Assembly (NCBI GenBank): GCA_003216175.1
Contig: QCJG01000010.1
Location: 1 to 41,362 of the forward strand
Reading direction: 5' to 3'
Length of the DNA stretch: 41,362 nt
Source: Prochlorococcus sp. AG-409-A10
GTDB taxonomy: Bacteria > Cyanobacteriota > Cyanobacteriia > PCC-6307 > Cyanobiaceae
Below are positions 1 to 7,537 of this stretch, piece by piece. Position numbers and translations under genes: made by a program. The notes beneath the pieces were generated by a model, which saw nothing but the letters and a program-made list of their open reading frames with translations, was not told the DNA's origin and did not search any database. Every line of letters begins with the position of its first letter. Position 1 is the stretch's first letter.

Positions 1-57
1 GATTCAAAGCAAAAATCAAAGCTCAGTCTGGCCACCATTTGTCAGATAAAGTTAGAA
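1..57. repeat. partial copy of the ychF-associated island repeat at the window edge
   Basis: The first bases (gattcaaagcaaaaatcaaa) resemble 4106-4125 (gattacgagcaaaaatcgcg) and 2150-2170. A GTTAGAA heptamer at 51-57 sits at about the same distance as the GTTAGAA at 4157-4163. This suggests that another repeat copy, with its ychF-derived core, lies just upstream of the window. The match is partial and cannot be confirmed without the upstream sequence. Confidence 0.4.
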
Positions 58-151
58 CCGTTCAAACTTAAGAAATGATAGAGGGAGAAGAGAGAGACTG
101 ATGATTAAAAATATAAATATTCTTGATAAAATAAAATAATTTTCTAATTCA

Positions 152-1891
152 ATGGAAGCATTAGAAGCAAGTTATAAAAGCTACAAACTTCAATCAAGTA
201 CAGAAATCGATCCATTCAATAGATACATTGAAGTTTATGGTCTTAAAATAGCTGGTTTAAAAAAAGCAGGAGGCAATGTTGCAGTAGAAGACGAATTTAT
301 AAAAAAGATAGCTCAAACAACAAAATTATTACTCAATCCAAAAGATACATCAATTAGTTCCGACTCTCAAATCAAAGCTATTAAACATTTAAAAAATATC
401 AATACATTACAACGAATTGGAGTCGAAGAAATGGATACGTATACCCCAAAATTAAATGGAGATAATTATTCAGGATGGGACACAACAAATGATAAGCATA
501 GCCTTACAGATTTTATATGGCAATTCAACCTTTCTGGTAAATCAGAGAAAACTGCTAACAGTCAAATAACAGAAGTGCTTGAACACTTGCTTCATACACT
601 AGTTAGATTCGCTTTACCAGGTGCATTCCCACAACAATTTTTATTTATTGAAGACAGAAGCCCGGAATATGGCGGTGATATCTCTAAAGAAGAGCCAATA
701 CTATCTGGATTACTCTATGAAGCAGCAAAAGAAGCAATAAAGAATGGGGTTTTTGATGCTTCAAGCTACAACCATATGGGAGTGGATAGTTTCACTTATT
801 GGAAAACAGTAATGGTTGAATATCAATACGCCTTAACGTTTGCAGAATGGGGTTATATTGAAAAGTATTCAGGTAGCCTTGATCCCGAATGGTCGGACAA
901 TTACCTGACACCCGAAAAAATCAAAGAGGGTAATCCCTTAGGACATAGCTTATATGAAAATTATATTAAGAAAGTAATTAGTAAGCCTTCAAGTTTTGAA
1001 CTAGAAAAAATATTTAAAGAAAAAAACTTAGGTATATCGGGATACATCGCAAACATAGGGAGCAGCTCAAATGATCAGCTAACTGGAAGTAGTAGCGATG
1101 AAACTTTTTTTTCATCAGAGGGATCCGATATAATCGATGGTGGAGCAGGAATTGACATTTCTGTTTATTCTGGAAAATTTTCTGATTATTCCTTTACTAG
1201 AAATGTCAATTCCTTAAAAGTTGCCGATCAAAGGTCAGGGAACAAGAATGGAACCGATACTCTCTCAAATTTTGAATACATACAATTTACAGATCAAACA
1301 GTAGAAGAATCAAAAGTAGACATTATTAAAACATATAGCGGTGAATTTAGTGATTATAAGTTCTATAAGAAAGAGAATGGTTCATATCAAATCAAAACTA
1401 ATGATGGCTTTGAAGACATCACCGGTATTCCCTTAATAACTTTTAGTGGAGAAGCAACCGACAGTTCATTCAAGAATGTAAGTGCCATAGTGGATATCAA
1501 GGGTAGTTTCGATCAAGTCACGGGCTTAAACACAGATTCTGGAAAAATGTTTAGGCTATATAACGCCTCGTTTAAACGTCTACCTGATCCGGATGGATTG
1601 CGTTACTGGATTGGCAACTTTAGCTCTGGCAAAGATGATGAACGAGCTGTTGCCTCTTCTTTCTTAGCCTCTGCCGAATTTAAACAACGTTATGGAGAAA
1701 ACGTCTCGGATTCAACCTATGTCAATACTCTTTATAAAAACGTTCTCAACAGAGATGCTGACGATAGCGGTTTGAACTATTGGTTAGGTCAACTTAATAG
1801 CGGTGCAGAAACGCGCTATGAGGTCCTTTTAGGTTTCTCTGAATCAGTTGAGAACATAGGGCTTTTTTCTGAAATGACGGGTTTGGTATAA
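152..1891 (+). CDS. DUF4214 domain protein with RTX-like Ca-binding segment; 5' end possibly broken
   Basis: A 579-residue protein in three parts. Residues about 1-290 are an N-terminal region containing EVLEHLLHTLVRFALPGAF, a stretch I associate with cyanobacterial DUF4214 proteins. Residues about 305-390 are a degenerate RTX/hemolysin-type calcium-binding segment with SNDQLTGSSSDE and GSDIIDGGAGID. Residues about 465-570 hold two DUF4214-like repeats (LPDPDGLRYWIGNFSSG and NRDADDSGLNYWLGQLNSG). Such proteins are usually exported or surface-associated, and their function is unknown. The start is uncertain. An in-frame ATG at 101, behind purine-rich GAGGGAGAAG, gives 12 codons and then TAA at 137-139 before this frame continues. 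The natural start may therefore have been lost and translation may restart at 152, or the gene may be a recent pseudogene. It lies inside the ychF-linked island and has no secretion genes beside it. Confidence 0.75.
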   Translation: MEALEASYKSYKLQSSTEIDPFNRYIEVYGLKIAGLKKAGGNVAVEDEFIKKIAQTTKLLLNPKDTSISSDSQIKAIKHLKNINTLQRIGVEEMDTYTPKLNGDNYSGWDTTNDKHSLTDFIWQFNLSGKSEKTANSQITEVLEHLLHTLVRFALPGAFPQQFLFIEDRSPEYGGDISKEEPILSGLLYEAAKEAIKNGVFDASSYNHMGVDSFTYWKTVMVEYQYALTFAEWGYIEKYSGSLDPEWSDNYLTPEKIKEGNPLGHSLYENYIKKVISKPSSFELEKIFKEKNLGISGYIANIGSSSNDQLTGSSSDETFFSSEGSDIIDGGAGIDISVYSGKFSDYSFTRNVNSLKVADQRSGNKNGTDTLSNFEYIQFTDQTVEESKVDIIKTYSGEFSDYKFYKKENGSYQIKTNDGFEDITGIPLITFSGEATDSSFKNVSAIVDIKGSFDQVTGLNTDSGKMFRLYNASFKRLPDPDGLRYWIGNFSSGKDDERAVASSFLASAEFKQRYGENVSDSTYVNTLYKNVLNRDADDSGLNYWLGQLNSGAETRYEVLLGFSESVENIGLFSEMTGLV

Positions 1892-2371
1892 AGAAAGAAG
1901 TTATTTCTAATTTCAACATAAATACTTAGCACTCTTAAAATATCAAATCGGAAAAATTCAGGCTAACCTATTAAAAAAAGACTGGCTACAGTTAAGTCAT
2001 TGAAATACAGTAACAAATGCTCGACTATTCCAAAAAACTAAAAAGCCATACAAAAATCAGGAATACCTACTATGGCTAATACTGAATAAGATAGAATATC
2101 CTATCTGTGACATGGCAGACAAAACCCATCAAGCCTAGTCATAGCTATAGATCACAAGCAAAAATCACAGTTCAAGCAATACAACAAAAGGTCGGTCCCT
2201 TTTTGAGACACTTTGAAATCCGACTAAGTCATTAGAATAAAAATAAGCAATATATTCAATAATTTAATTTAACCTTAAGGGAATCAGCCAAATAAGTACT
2301 TAATATTTGTTGCCCATCAAGCAAAGATCGGCTAGAAAAAGTATAAACAACTACAATTCTGGCTTCGACCC
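1892..2371. other. gene-free island DNA with one decayed repeat copy
   Basis: No convincing gene is seen in these 480 bases. The notable content is a degenerate repeat at about 2101-2175. The stretch aaaacccatcaagcctagtc, then cat, parallels the ychF-derived core and its flank at 4076-4099, and it is followed by gatcacaagcaaaaatcaca, which matches 4106-4125. Confidence 0.5.
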
Positions 2372-2509
2372 ATGATTAATGAGAACCTTGTAGAAATCCT
2401 TCTAGCTGCAATTCTTGTTTCAAATACCTATGATAAGGATCAGGCTGTAATCAAATGGGGTGGAATAGTAATAGCCGTTGCTGGTGTAGCTTCTGCTTTA
2501 TTTGCCTAA
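2372..2509 (+). CDS. small membrane peptide, 45 aa
   Basis: An ATG-initiated ORF of 45 codons, MINENLVEILLAAILVSNTY..., followed closely by a good terminator. It has an amphipathic N-terminal helix (residues about 5-17) and a hydrophobic C-terminal span ending GGIVIAVAGVASALFA (residues about 30-45), so a single membrane-inserted helix is likely. I do not recognise the family. The terminator directly behind it and the clean single-helix composition support a real gene. It sits between a repeat scar and the broken nuclease gene, in the accessory island. Confidence 0.6.
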   Translation: MINENLVEILLAAILVSNTYDKDQAVIKWGGIVIAVAGVASALFA

Positions 2510-2557
2510 AAACTAAATATCATTTGATTTCAGCATAATTTAAAATTTGTAATCTGA

Positions 2558-2583
2558 GCTGCAAATAATTTGCAGCTTTTTTT
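2558..2583 (+). terminator. intrinsic terminator
   Basis: An 8-bp perfect stem GCTGCAAA / TTTGCAGC with a TAA loop is followed by a run of T (2577-2583). It lies 48 bases after the stop of the 45-residue peptide gene. Confidence 0.8.
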
Positions 2584-2703
2584 ATGCATTAAATAAACAC
2601 TCCTTAGCCTGAAATCATGCGAATCTAATACGAACAAAAATCAAGGTTAACTCGAAGTTAAAGCTTAAGAACCAAGTTAAAGCAAAGAAAAAGGCTAAAT
2701 AAA

Positions 2704-3179
2704 ATGTCAAAAAACATGCTTCGCTCAGAGCAAAGATTTATCAGAAATCTACTGATTGGATTTTTCACCGCATTATTCATTATTTTTGTATTGGCCATTA
2801 TTAGGCTTTTCCAAACACTGATTATTTATCCAACTGATCAAGAATTCCCAAGCGTAATGATTCAAAGCTGCTACGACGGAGATAAGTGCCAAACAATACA
2901 AGGAGAAAAAAAATCAGCCTTCCATATGTTGATATTCCTGAATTGAGAGGTAAAAGAACTGATCCAATTAGAGCGAAAGCAGCAAAAGATTATCTAAATG
3001 GTTTAGTTCTTGATTCAACATTAACCATTCGGCGTATTACGAAAGATAGGTATTAAAGAACAATTGCTGAATTATCCAAAGGACCTATAAATATTCCCGA
3101 ACAACTAGTTGAAAAAGGGTATACACGCATCTATGAAAGGTATGCAAGCAAATGTGAGTGGAGCAATAATAAAAAATGA
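2704..3179 (+). pseudogene. thermonuclease (SNase family) pseudogene, membrane-anchored
   Basis: The first frame (2704-2910) encodes an N-terminal membrane anchor (residues about 13-38) and then SCYDGDKCQTIQGEK, the start of a staphylococcal-nuclease-like domain. At the A8 run 2906-2913 the homologous sequence shifts frame and continues as KISLPYVDIPELRGKRTDPI, RAKAAKDYLNGLVLDSTLTI and RRITKDRY. It then meets TAA at 3054-3056, exactly where the family has DRYGR, and continues RTIAELSKGPINIPEQLVEKG to a Tyr- and Cys-rich end and TGA at 3177-3179. The Arg and Asp/Glu landmarks of the SNase active site (IPELRG, KDRY) are still readable. Two lesions mean no full product is expected. The final TGA overlaps the ATG of the TPR gene (ATGA), so the pair was once translationally coupled. 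Confidence 0.85.
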
Positions 3180-3793
3180 AACTCCTTAATACTGCGATTG
3201 CTTTGGGAGTAGGAGTTGCAACTACCGCCAGCTTATTTGTTCTGAAAGTGCATAAGGATATTGTTGTGGCATCCACTGCTGTAGTTGCAGGGGCGGGGTT
3301 GATGATTGCTTTAAGAGATAAAAATATTCAAAATAAAAAAATAAACGATTATGAATACTTCTTTAATAGGGCACAAGATAAGTTTGAAGTTGCTAATTAT
3401 GAAGGAGCAATACTCGACTACAACAAAGCATTAGAACTTTCACCTACTGAAATTTGTCTTGTCTACTCAATGAGAGGCAATGCAAAACGTAATTTAGGAG
3501 ATTTTTATGGAGCAATATCGGATCAAAACATAGCATTAGAGCTTGATCCTTTATATGCTGATGCATTTTTCAATAGAAGTAGCGCCAAATTCAAGATGGG
3601 AGATTTTGCAGGTGCAATTGACGACTATTCTCAAGTTATAAAAATCAACCCAAAAGACACAGATGCATTTTTTAATCGTGCAAATGTAAAAAAAGAGATT
3701 GGAGATATGAAAGCTGCGTGCGAAGACTGGAGAAAAGCAGTAGATCTAGGGGATGAAGAGGCAGCGAAGCTACTGCAGGAGAATTGTGAATGA
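3176..3793 (+). CDS. membrane-anchored TPR protein
   Basis: 205 residues. Two hydrophobic stretches at the N-terminus (about 6-22 and 29-46) suggest a membrane anchor or hairpin. Four tetratricopeptide repeats follow from about residue 60 to 197 (for example DYEYFFNRAQDKFEVANYEG, SMRGNAKRNLGDFYGAISDQ, FFNRSSAKFKMGDFAGAIDD, FFNRANVKKEIGDMKAACED). TPR arrays bind other proteins; no partner can be named. The start overlaps the stop of the broken nuclease gene (ATGA at 3176-3179), and its own stop overlaps the next small ORF in the same way, so the three formed one coupled cassette. TPR genes of this kind are common in picocyanobacterial accessory regions. Confidence 0.85.
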   Translation: MKLLNTAIALGVGVATTASLFVLKVHKDIVVASTAVVAGAGLMIALRDKNIQNKKINDYEYFFNRAQDKFEVANYEGAILDYNKALELSPTEICLVYSMRGNAKRNLGDFYGAISDQNIALELDPLYADAFFNRSSAKFKMGDFAGAIDDYSQVIKINPKDTDAFFNRANVKKEIGDMKAACEDWRKAVDLGDEEAAKLLQENCE

Positions 3794-3873
3794 ATCTTTT
3801 CCTTACTGTTTTTATCCCAATAGCAATCTTGGGATTCTATACCTCCTCATTATTGAGAAAAATAGTGTTCTAG
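3790..3873 (+). CDS. 27-residue hydrophobic peptide, coupled to the TPR gene
   Basis: An ATG overlapping the TPR stop (ATGA at 3790-3793) opens a 27-codon ORF, MNLFLTVFIPIAILGFYTSS and on to a basic end (LLRKIVF). It is one hydrophobic helix with a positively charged C-terminus, which looks like a membrane micropeptide. The overlap and the composition are the only support. It could instead be a truncated start of a longer lost gene. Confidence 0.4.
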   Translation: MNLFLTVFIPIAILGFYTSSLLRKIVF

Positions 3874-4389
3874 AATAGATAGCACGAGGATCTCGAAATA
3901 GTAGTTCTGCTTGGAACTATGGAATTATCACAATCACATTTCTCTCAATCATAAAATTCTTAGCGACTTGTTAGAGCGATAATTTGGGATGAGCCCATGA
4001 CGCTAAAATGTTAGACAAGGCTCTATTAAGAACGCTAAGCAACCTTGATATAACTAGTCCGCTATACGTTGAATAAAAACTCCATCACGTCTAGTCATGG
4101 CAGTTGATTACGAGCAAAAATCGCGGTTAGACGTAAGTTAGAAGATATGGAAAAAAGTTAGAAGAGATTTTCAATCCTATAAAACATATCACCTCTGTTT
4201 ATTTCTAAAATGCTACAGCTTCTTGAGAATTAGAATTCAGCTCTCAATAAAAGAGTTCAATCCTTGATAAGAAATTGTACCAATAAATCTCTTATTTACT
4301 TGCAAAAGAGGTCAAACATTTTAGTTTTGCGGAATTTTAAAATAATTTTCTTCTTATAATTTAATTACTAAGATAAAATTGGTTATAAT
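3874..4389. other. gene-free repeat-bearing island DNA
   Basis: No gene is supported here. The stretch carries the best copy of the ychF-derived repeat (annotated separately) and its GTTAGA-rich flanks. Upstream of the next gene there is a TATAAT at 4355-4360 that could be its -10 box, though I see no clear -35. Confidence 0.5.
3969..4163. repeat. ychF: island repeat copy with 31-bp ychF 3'-end core (att-like)
   Basis: Bases 4062-4092 are identical over 31 bp to 7507-7537, which encode the last nine residues and stop of ychF. The left flank (from GTTAGAC 4010-4016, then aaggctctattaagaacgct) matches the left flank of the 5319 copy. The right flank (agtcatggcagttgattacg) matches those at 2134 and 5351. 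GTTAGAC/GTTAGAR heptamers lie at 3969, 4010, 4126, 4137 and 4157. This is what a site-specific insertion scar would look like. Confidence 0.8.
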
Positions 4390-5106
4390 ATGAAAGTTAA
4401 AAATAAAACTTTATGTAGAATGGTAGAGAATCAATCATACCCATTAAATATTATAAACATAAATCCAGAACCAATTGGAATATTCACTTTACCTATTGAA
4501 AAACATTTAAATTATAAAAAATCTGCCCAATTAATTGAAAAACAAGCACCAAAAGAATTAAGACAACATTTCCCAACAGAAAAATATACAGCACATATAT
4601 GCAATAATTATAACCAGAATATTTTCAACCAATTCCAAACACTTTCAAATCTAAAAAAAGATCTAATATTCATGATTCTTACATATATAAAAACAATTGG
4701 TCATACTTGCAAAGATGTAGTAATTAACGATGCATGGTTAAATAATTCAAGCAAAAACTCAACTCTGGCTTATCATTATCACAGCAATTCATATATCTCT
4801 GGAAATTATTTTATAAACTTTAATCAAGAAATTCATACTCAATTAAATTTTTTAAATGATAGAATTATAAAATATAATTCACCAAATATAACTACACCAA
4901 AAAGTCCAGACATCAATACTCTCTACAATTCAAAAACTATTACTTTAAATGCTAAAGAAGGTCAGGTATTCCTTTGGAGAAGTCATAATTCTCATGGATA
5001 TAGTATCCCTAACAAAGGTGATAAAAGATTAACACTAAGCTTTAATTCAATGCCTAAAACTTGTATTAATTCTGATAAAAGATACTCATTTAGTGTTGTT
5101 GATTAA
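4390..5106 (+). CDS. putative 2OG-Fe(II) oxygenase
   Basis: 238 residues. It resembles the 2OG-Fe(II) oxygenase family found in marine cyanobacteria and their phages (PF13759-like). In the middle, DAWLNNSSKNS is followed by a His-rich strand YHYHSNSYISGNYF (residues about 130-143). Near the end GQVFLWRSHNSHGY and then KRLTLSFN (residues about 195-223) give the distal His and the Arg that binds 2-oxoglutarate. The reaction would be Fe(II)- and 2-oxoglutarate-dependent hydroxylation; the substrate is unknown. The gene is strikingly AT-rich and Asn/Ile/Lys-rich even for this window, which suggests a different or phage-related source. It stands alone between two ychF-derived repeats, as a single-gene cargo would. 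Confidence 0.75.
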   Translation: MKVKNKTLCRMVENQSYPLNIININPEPIGIFTLPIEKHLNYKKSAQLIEKQAPKELRQHFPTEKYTAHICNNYNQNIFNQFQTLSNLKKDLIFMILTYIKTIGHTCKDVVINDAWLNNSSKNSTLAYHYHSNSYISGNYFINFNQEIHTQLNFLNDRIIKYNSPNITTPKSPDINTLYNSKTITLNAKEGQVFLWRSHNSHGYSIPNKGDKRLTLSFNSMPKTCINSDKRYSFSVVD

Positions 5107-5801
5107 TTATTATAAATCAACTCAAAAATCAGGCAATATCATTTTGATAAAGCTGAAAAGCCCGCCAAGTATCCTTGAAGCTTAAACGTTGAATAAAAAC
5201 TCATAGTAGTCCAGTTATACCAGCCTATTACAGCGATATTTTTGGGTTAGACATAAAAGCTAAAAAGTTAGACAAGCCTCTATTGAGAACGCTCAGAACC
5301 CTTGGCATGAATAGTCTGCTATACGTTGAATAAAAACTCCTATACATCAAGTCATACCAATCGATTACAGAGATAAAAACGTGTTAGACCAGTACAACAA
5401 AATGTTAGACTAAAGATAGACTATTTGAGACAGCATGAGACAGGTGGGAACCCCCTATCTAATAGATAGCATCTAACTGATTCTCAAACACTACACCTTA
5501 TTGGGGATAAGGATTGATGAGGTAGAAGATAGTGTTCAACCAGAAGAGATGGCAATAGTATCGGAAAATCCTTATCGCTAAAAAAATCTTCATCTCACCT
5601 AAATGCTAATAATTTATTTATTGGAATTTTTCTACATGGATTTTATTGTTAAATAATTCTATGCTTTAGTTTCATACAATGATTTAATGGGAAGTATCTT
5701 AATGAAATCGCAAAAGTTGTAACTCATAAATGTTTAATATCTAATTTGAACTCAGTTTTGTAATAACACAATCACGTAAGGAAAATTAAAATTGAGCTAA
5801 A
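5107..5801. other. gene-free repeat-bearing island DNA
   Basis: About 700 bases with no supported gene. The left part (5184-5410) holds two ychF-derived repeats in tandem. The right part is AT-rich leader DNA of the TPR-GNAT gene with a small perfect hairpin (CTATCT AAT AGATAG, about 5455-5469). A 35-codon open stretch ending at about 5580 has no start codon at its head and no recognisable similarity. Confidence 0.5.
5186..5410. repeat. ychF: two tandem island repeat copies with ychF-derived cores
   Basis: The cores are 5186-5202 (17 bp identical to ychF 3' end) and 5319-5340 (22 bp identical). They are about 135 bp apart and in the same direction as the copy at 4062. Between and beyond them, GTTAGAC occurs exactly at 5246, 5267, 5383 and 5404. 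The segment from 5267 to 5340 aligns with 4010-4083 nearly throughout, for example ctctattgagaacgct versus ctctattaagaacgct. Confidence 0.75.
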
Positions 5802-7229
5802 TTGTATGATATTAAAAAAGTAAAAGCTTTAATAATGCAAGGCTTTGGAGCTCCAAAAAAAAGAAAACGAAAAAAAAATAATAATATTAATGATGACTTT
5901 ATTAAATTAGAAGAGGCTGAAAAAAAGCTTCTACTTCAAAAGGCATTTAAAAATCATCAAGAAGGGAAAATATCAGTGGCAGAAAAATATTATCAAATCT
6001 TCATAGATAAAGGATTTAAAGATCAAAAAGTTTTTATAAGTTATGGAAAAGTCTTAGAACAAAAAGGACATTTTAAAAAAGCAATCGAAATATGGGAAAA
6101 GTCGATAAAATTTTTTCCAGAAAGTTATCAAGCTTATTATTGTCTAGGTAATATACTTTTAGATATAGATGAACTTGATAAAGCTGAAAATTATATTCTT
6201 AATGCTATAAAATTATTTCCAAATCTTTCTGAAGCTTATTATACTTTAGGCCGGATTCAAACAAAAAAAGATAATTTTAAAGAGGCAGAGAATTCTTTTA
6301 GAAAAGCCATTAAAATAGAACCATTTTTTGTAGGTTCCTACATAAATCTAGGGAATACATTACAAAAACTAGGAAAACTAAAACAAGCTGAAAAGTTAAT
6401 CCGAAAAGCGATAGAAATTAAACCAGATTTAGCCTTAGCTTATTTAAATCTTGGTAATATTCTAAATGAAATAGGGAACACAAATGAAGCCGAAGAGTCA
6501 ATCCTAAAAGCTATTGAAATTCAACCTGATTTCGCAGCAGCATACTCTAATTTAGGTATAATGTTTATCGAATCTGGAAAACTAAAAGAAGCCCAAGAAC
6601 TTTTTAAATCAGCAATAAAATTAGATCCTTCTGATTCAAAAAATTACTTTAATCTAGGAAAAATATCAAGAATTTTAGAAGATTATAAAAATGCGGAGAT
6701 ATATGTTAGACAAGCCATCGAATTGAATCCAAACTTTGAAGAAGCAAGGCTCTTATCAAAGGAAATTATTAAAAGCGTTGACAACTTAAAACAATTTACT
6801 TTACCTGAAGATTTTGAGCTTTTAAGAAACAAAATGCCCTCACTTAAAGAATTAAATAAACTCTTTTCTGATTCAAATATTGAAACTCACGAAACGAAAA
6901 AGCTATGCTTAGCTTTAAAAAATAGTGATTTTTTTCTAAGTATTGTTCATAAGTCTAAAAAATTACTTTATGGATTTATACGTGTAACTAGTGATAAAGG
7001 TTTTAATGCAAGCTTGAGAGATTTAAGTATCAAAAAAGTAGATAATGAAAAACTATTAATAGGTCATCTTATTAATAGTGCTATAAACATTATTAGACGA
7101 GAACTTCCAGGATGCAATATTTCAATCGTTTGTTCTTCGATAACTTTAGAAGTACTTAAGGATTTTGACTTTAAAATCAATCATGATGGTCGTAAATTTA
7201 TGAAAATAAAACTTAATTCTCAGAATTGA
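5802..7229 (+). CDS. TPR protein with C-terminal GNAT-like domain
   Basis: 475 residues. After a basic N-terminus (KKRKRKKNNN) come eight or nine tetratricopeptide repeats (residues about 45-325), including AYYCLGNILLDIDELDKAEN, SYINLGNTLQKLGKLKQAEK and AYLNLGNILNEIGNTNEAEE. The last 145 residues are not TPR. From PSLKELNKLFSDSN through SDFFLSIVHKSKKLLYGFIR, RELPGCNISIVCSS and TLEVLKDFDFKI, the order of elements looks like a degenerate GNAT N-acetyltransferase fold; that assignment is inference. The start is TTG at 5802 in this frame; ATG at 5835 is the alternative. TPR-transferase fusions are often linked to protein or surface-glycan modification, but no glycan genes are near. It is the cargo between the 5319 repeat and the ychF end. 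Confidence 0.75.
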   Translation: MYDIKKVKALIMQGFGAPKKRKRKKNNNINDDFIKLEEAEKKLLLQKAFKNHQEGKISVAEKYYQIFIDKGFKDQKVFISYGKVLEQKGHFKKAIEIWEKSIKFFPESYQAYYCLGNILLDIDELDKAENYILNAIKLFPNLSEAYYTLGRIQTKKDNFKEAENSFRKAIKIEPFFVGSYINLGNTLQKLGKLKQAEKLIRKAIEIKPDLALAYLNLGNILNEIGNTNEAEESILKAIEIQPDFAAAYSNLGIMFIESGKLKEAQELFKSAIKLDPSDSKNYFNLGKISRILEDYKNAEIYVRQAIELNPNFEEARLLSKEIIKSVDNLKQFTLPEDFELLRNKMPSLKELNKLFSDSNIETHETKKLCLALKNSDFFLSIVHKSKKLLYGFIRVTSDKGFNASLRDLSIKKVDNEKLLIGHLINSAINIIRRELPGCNISIVCSSITLEVLKDFDFKINHDGRKFMKIKLNSQN

Positions 7230-7248
7230 ATATTTTAATCTGTCTTAG

Positions 7249-7452
7249 CTAAGACTAAAAGCTCTTGCAAATGATTGTGTTACTAACTATCTCTTATCAA
7301 TAGATAAGAAGCAAACACTGCCACCACTTAAATCTATCACTCATTTATTAGAACAGTATAAATTTAGTGCCAAATCAAAAGATGGATATCTCATATTACA
7401 TATCTTAGGAACTCAAGTTTTAGAACAAAAAAACCTAAAAAAGTCAGACTAA
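7249..7452 (+). pseudogene. start-less gene fragment of unknown family
   Basis: An open stretch of 67 codons with protein-like composition (LKALANDCVTNYLLSIDKKQ ... KDGYLILHILGTQVLEQKN) begins right after a stop at 7246-7248. It has no ATG, GTG or TTG near its head. It reads as the 3' remnant of a truncated gene. I do not recognise the family. It ends only a few bases before the GTTAGAT that flanks the ychF-end repeat. Confidence 0.4.
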
Positions 7453-7454
7453 AC

Positions 7455-7537
7455 GTTAGATAAAGCTTTATTCTTACTCATCAAAAGATTTCGCATGACA
7501 ACATTTCTATACGTTGAATAAAAACTCCATCACGTCT
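7455..7537. repeat. ychF: island repeat copy at the native ychF 3' end
   Basis: The 31-bp core 7507-7537 is the real ychF terminus. The flank immediately beyond the stop (GTTAGAT at 7455, then aaagctttatt ... gcatga) parallels the flanks at 4010 and 5267. So the similarity continues outside the coding region, and the native site is also the right-hand border of the island. Confidence 0.7.

Noticed and set aside
5470-5580. 35-codon open stretch (HYTLLGIRIDEVEDSV...) as a recombinase remnant
   Set aside because: Too short, no start codon at its head and no recognisable motif beyond a chance His/Tyr pair.
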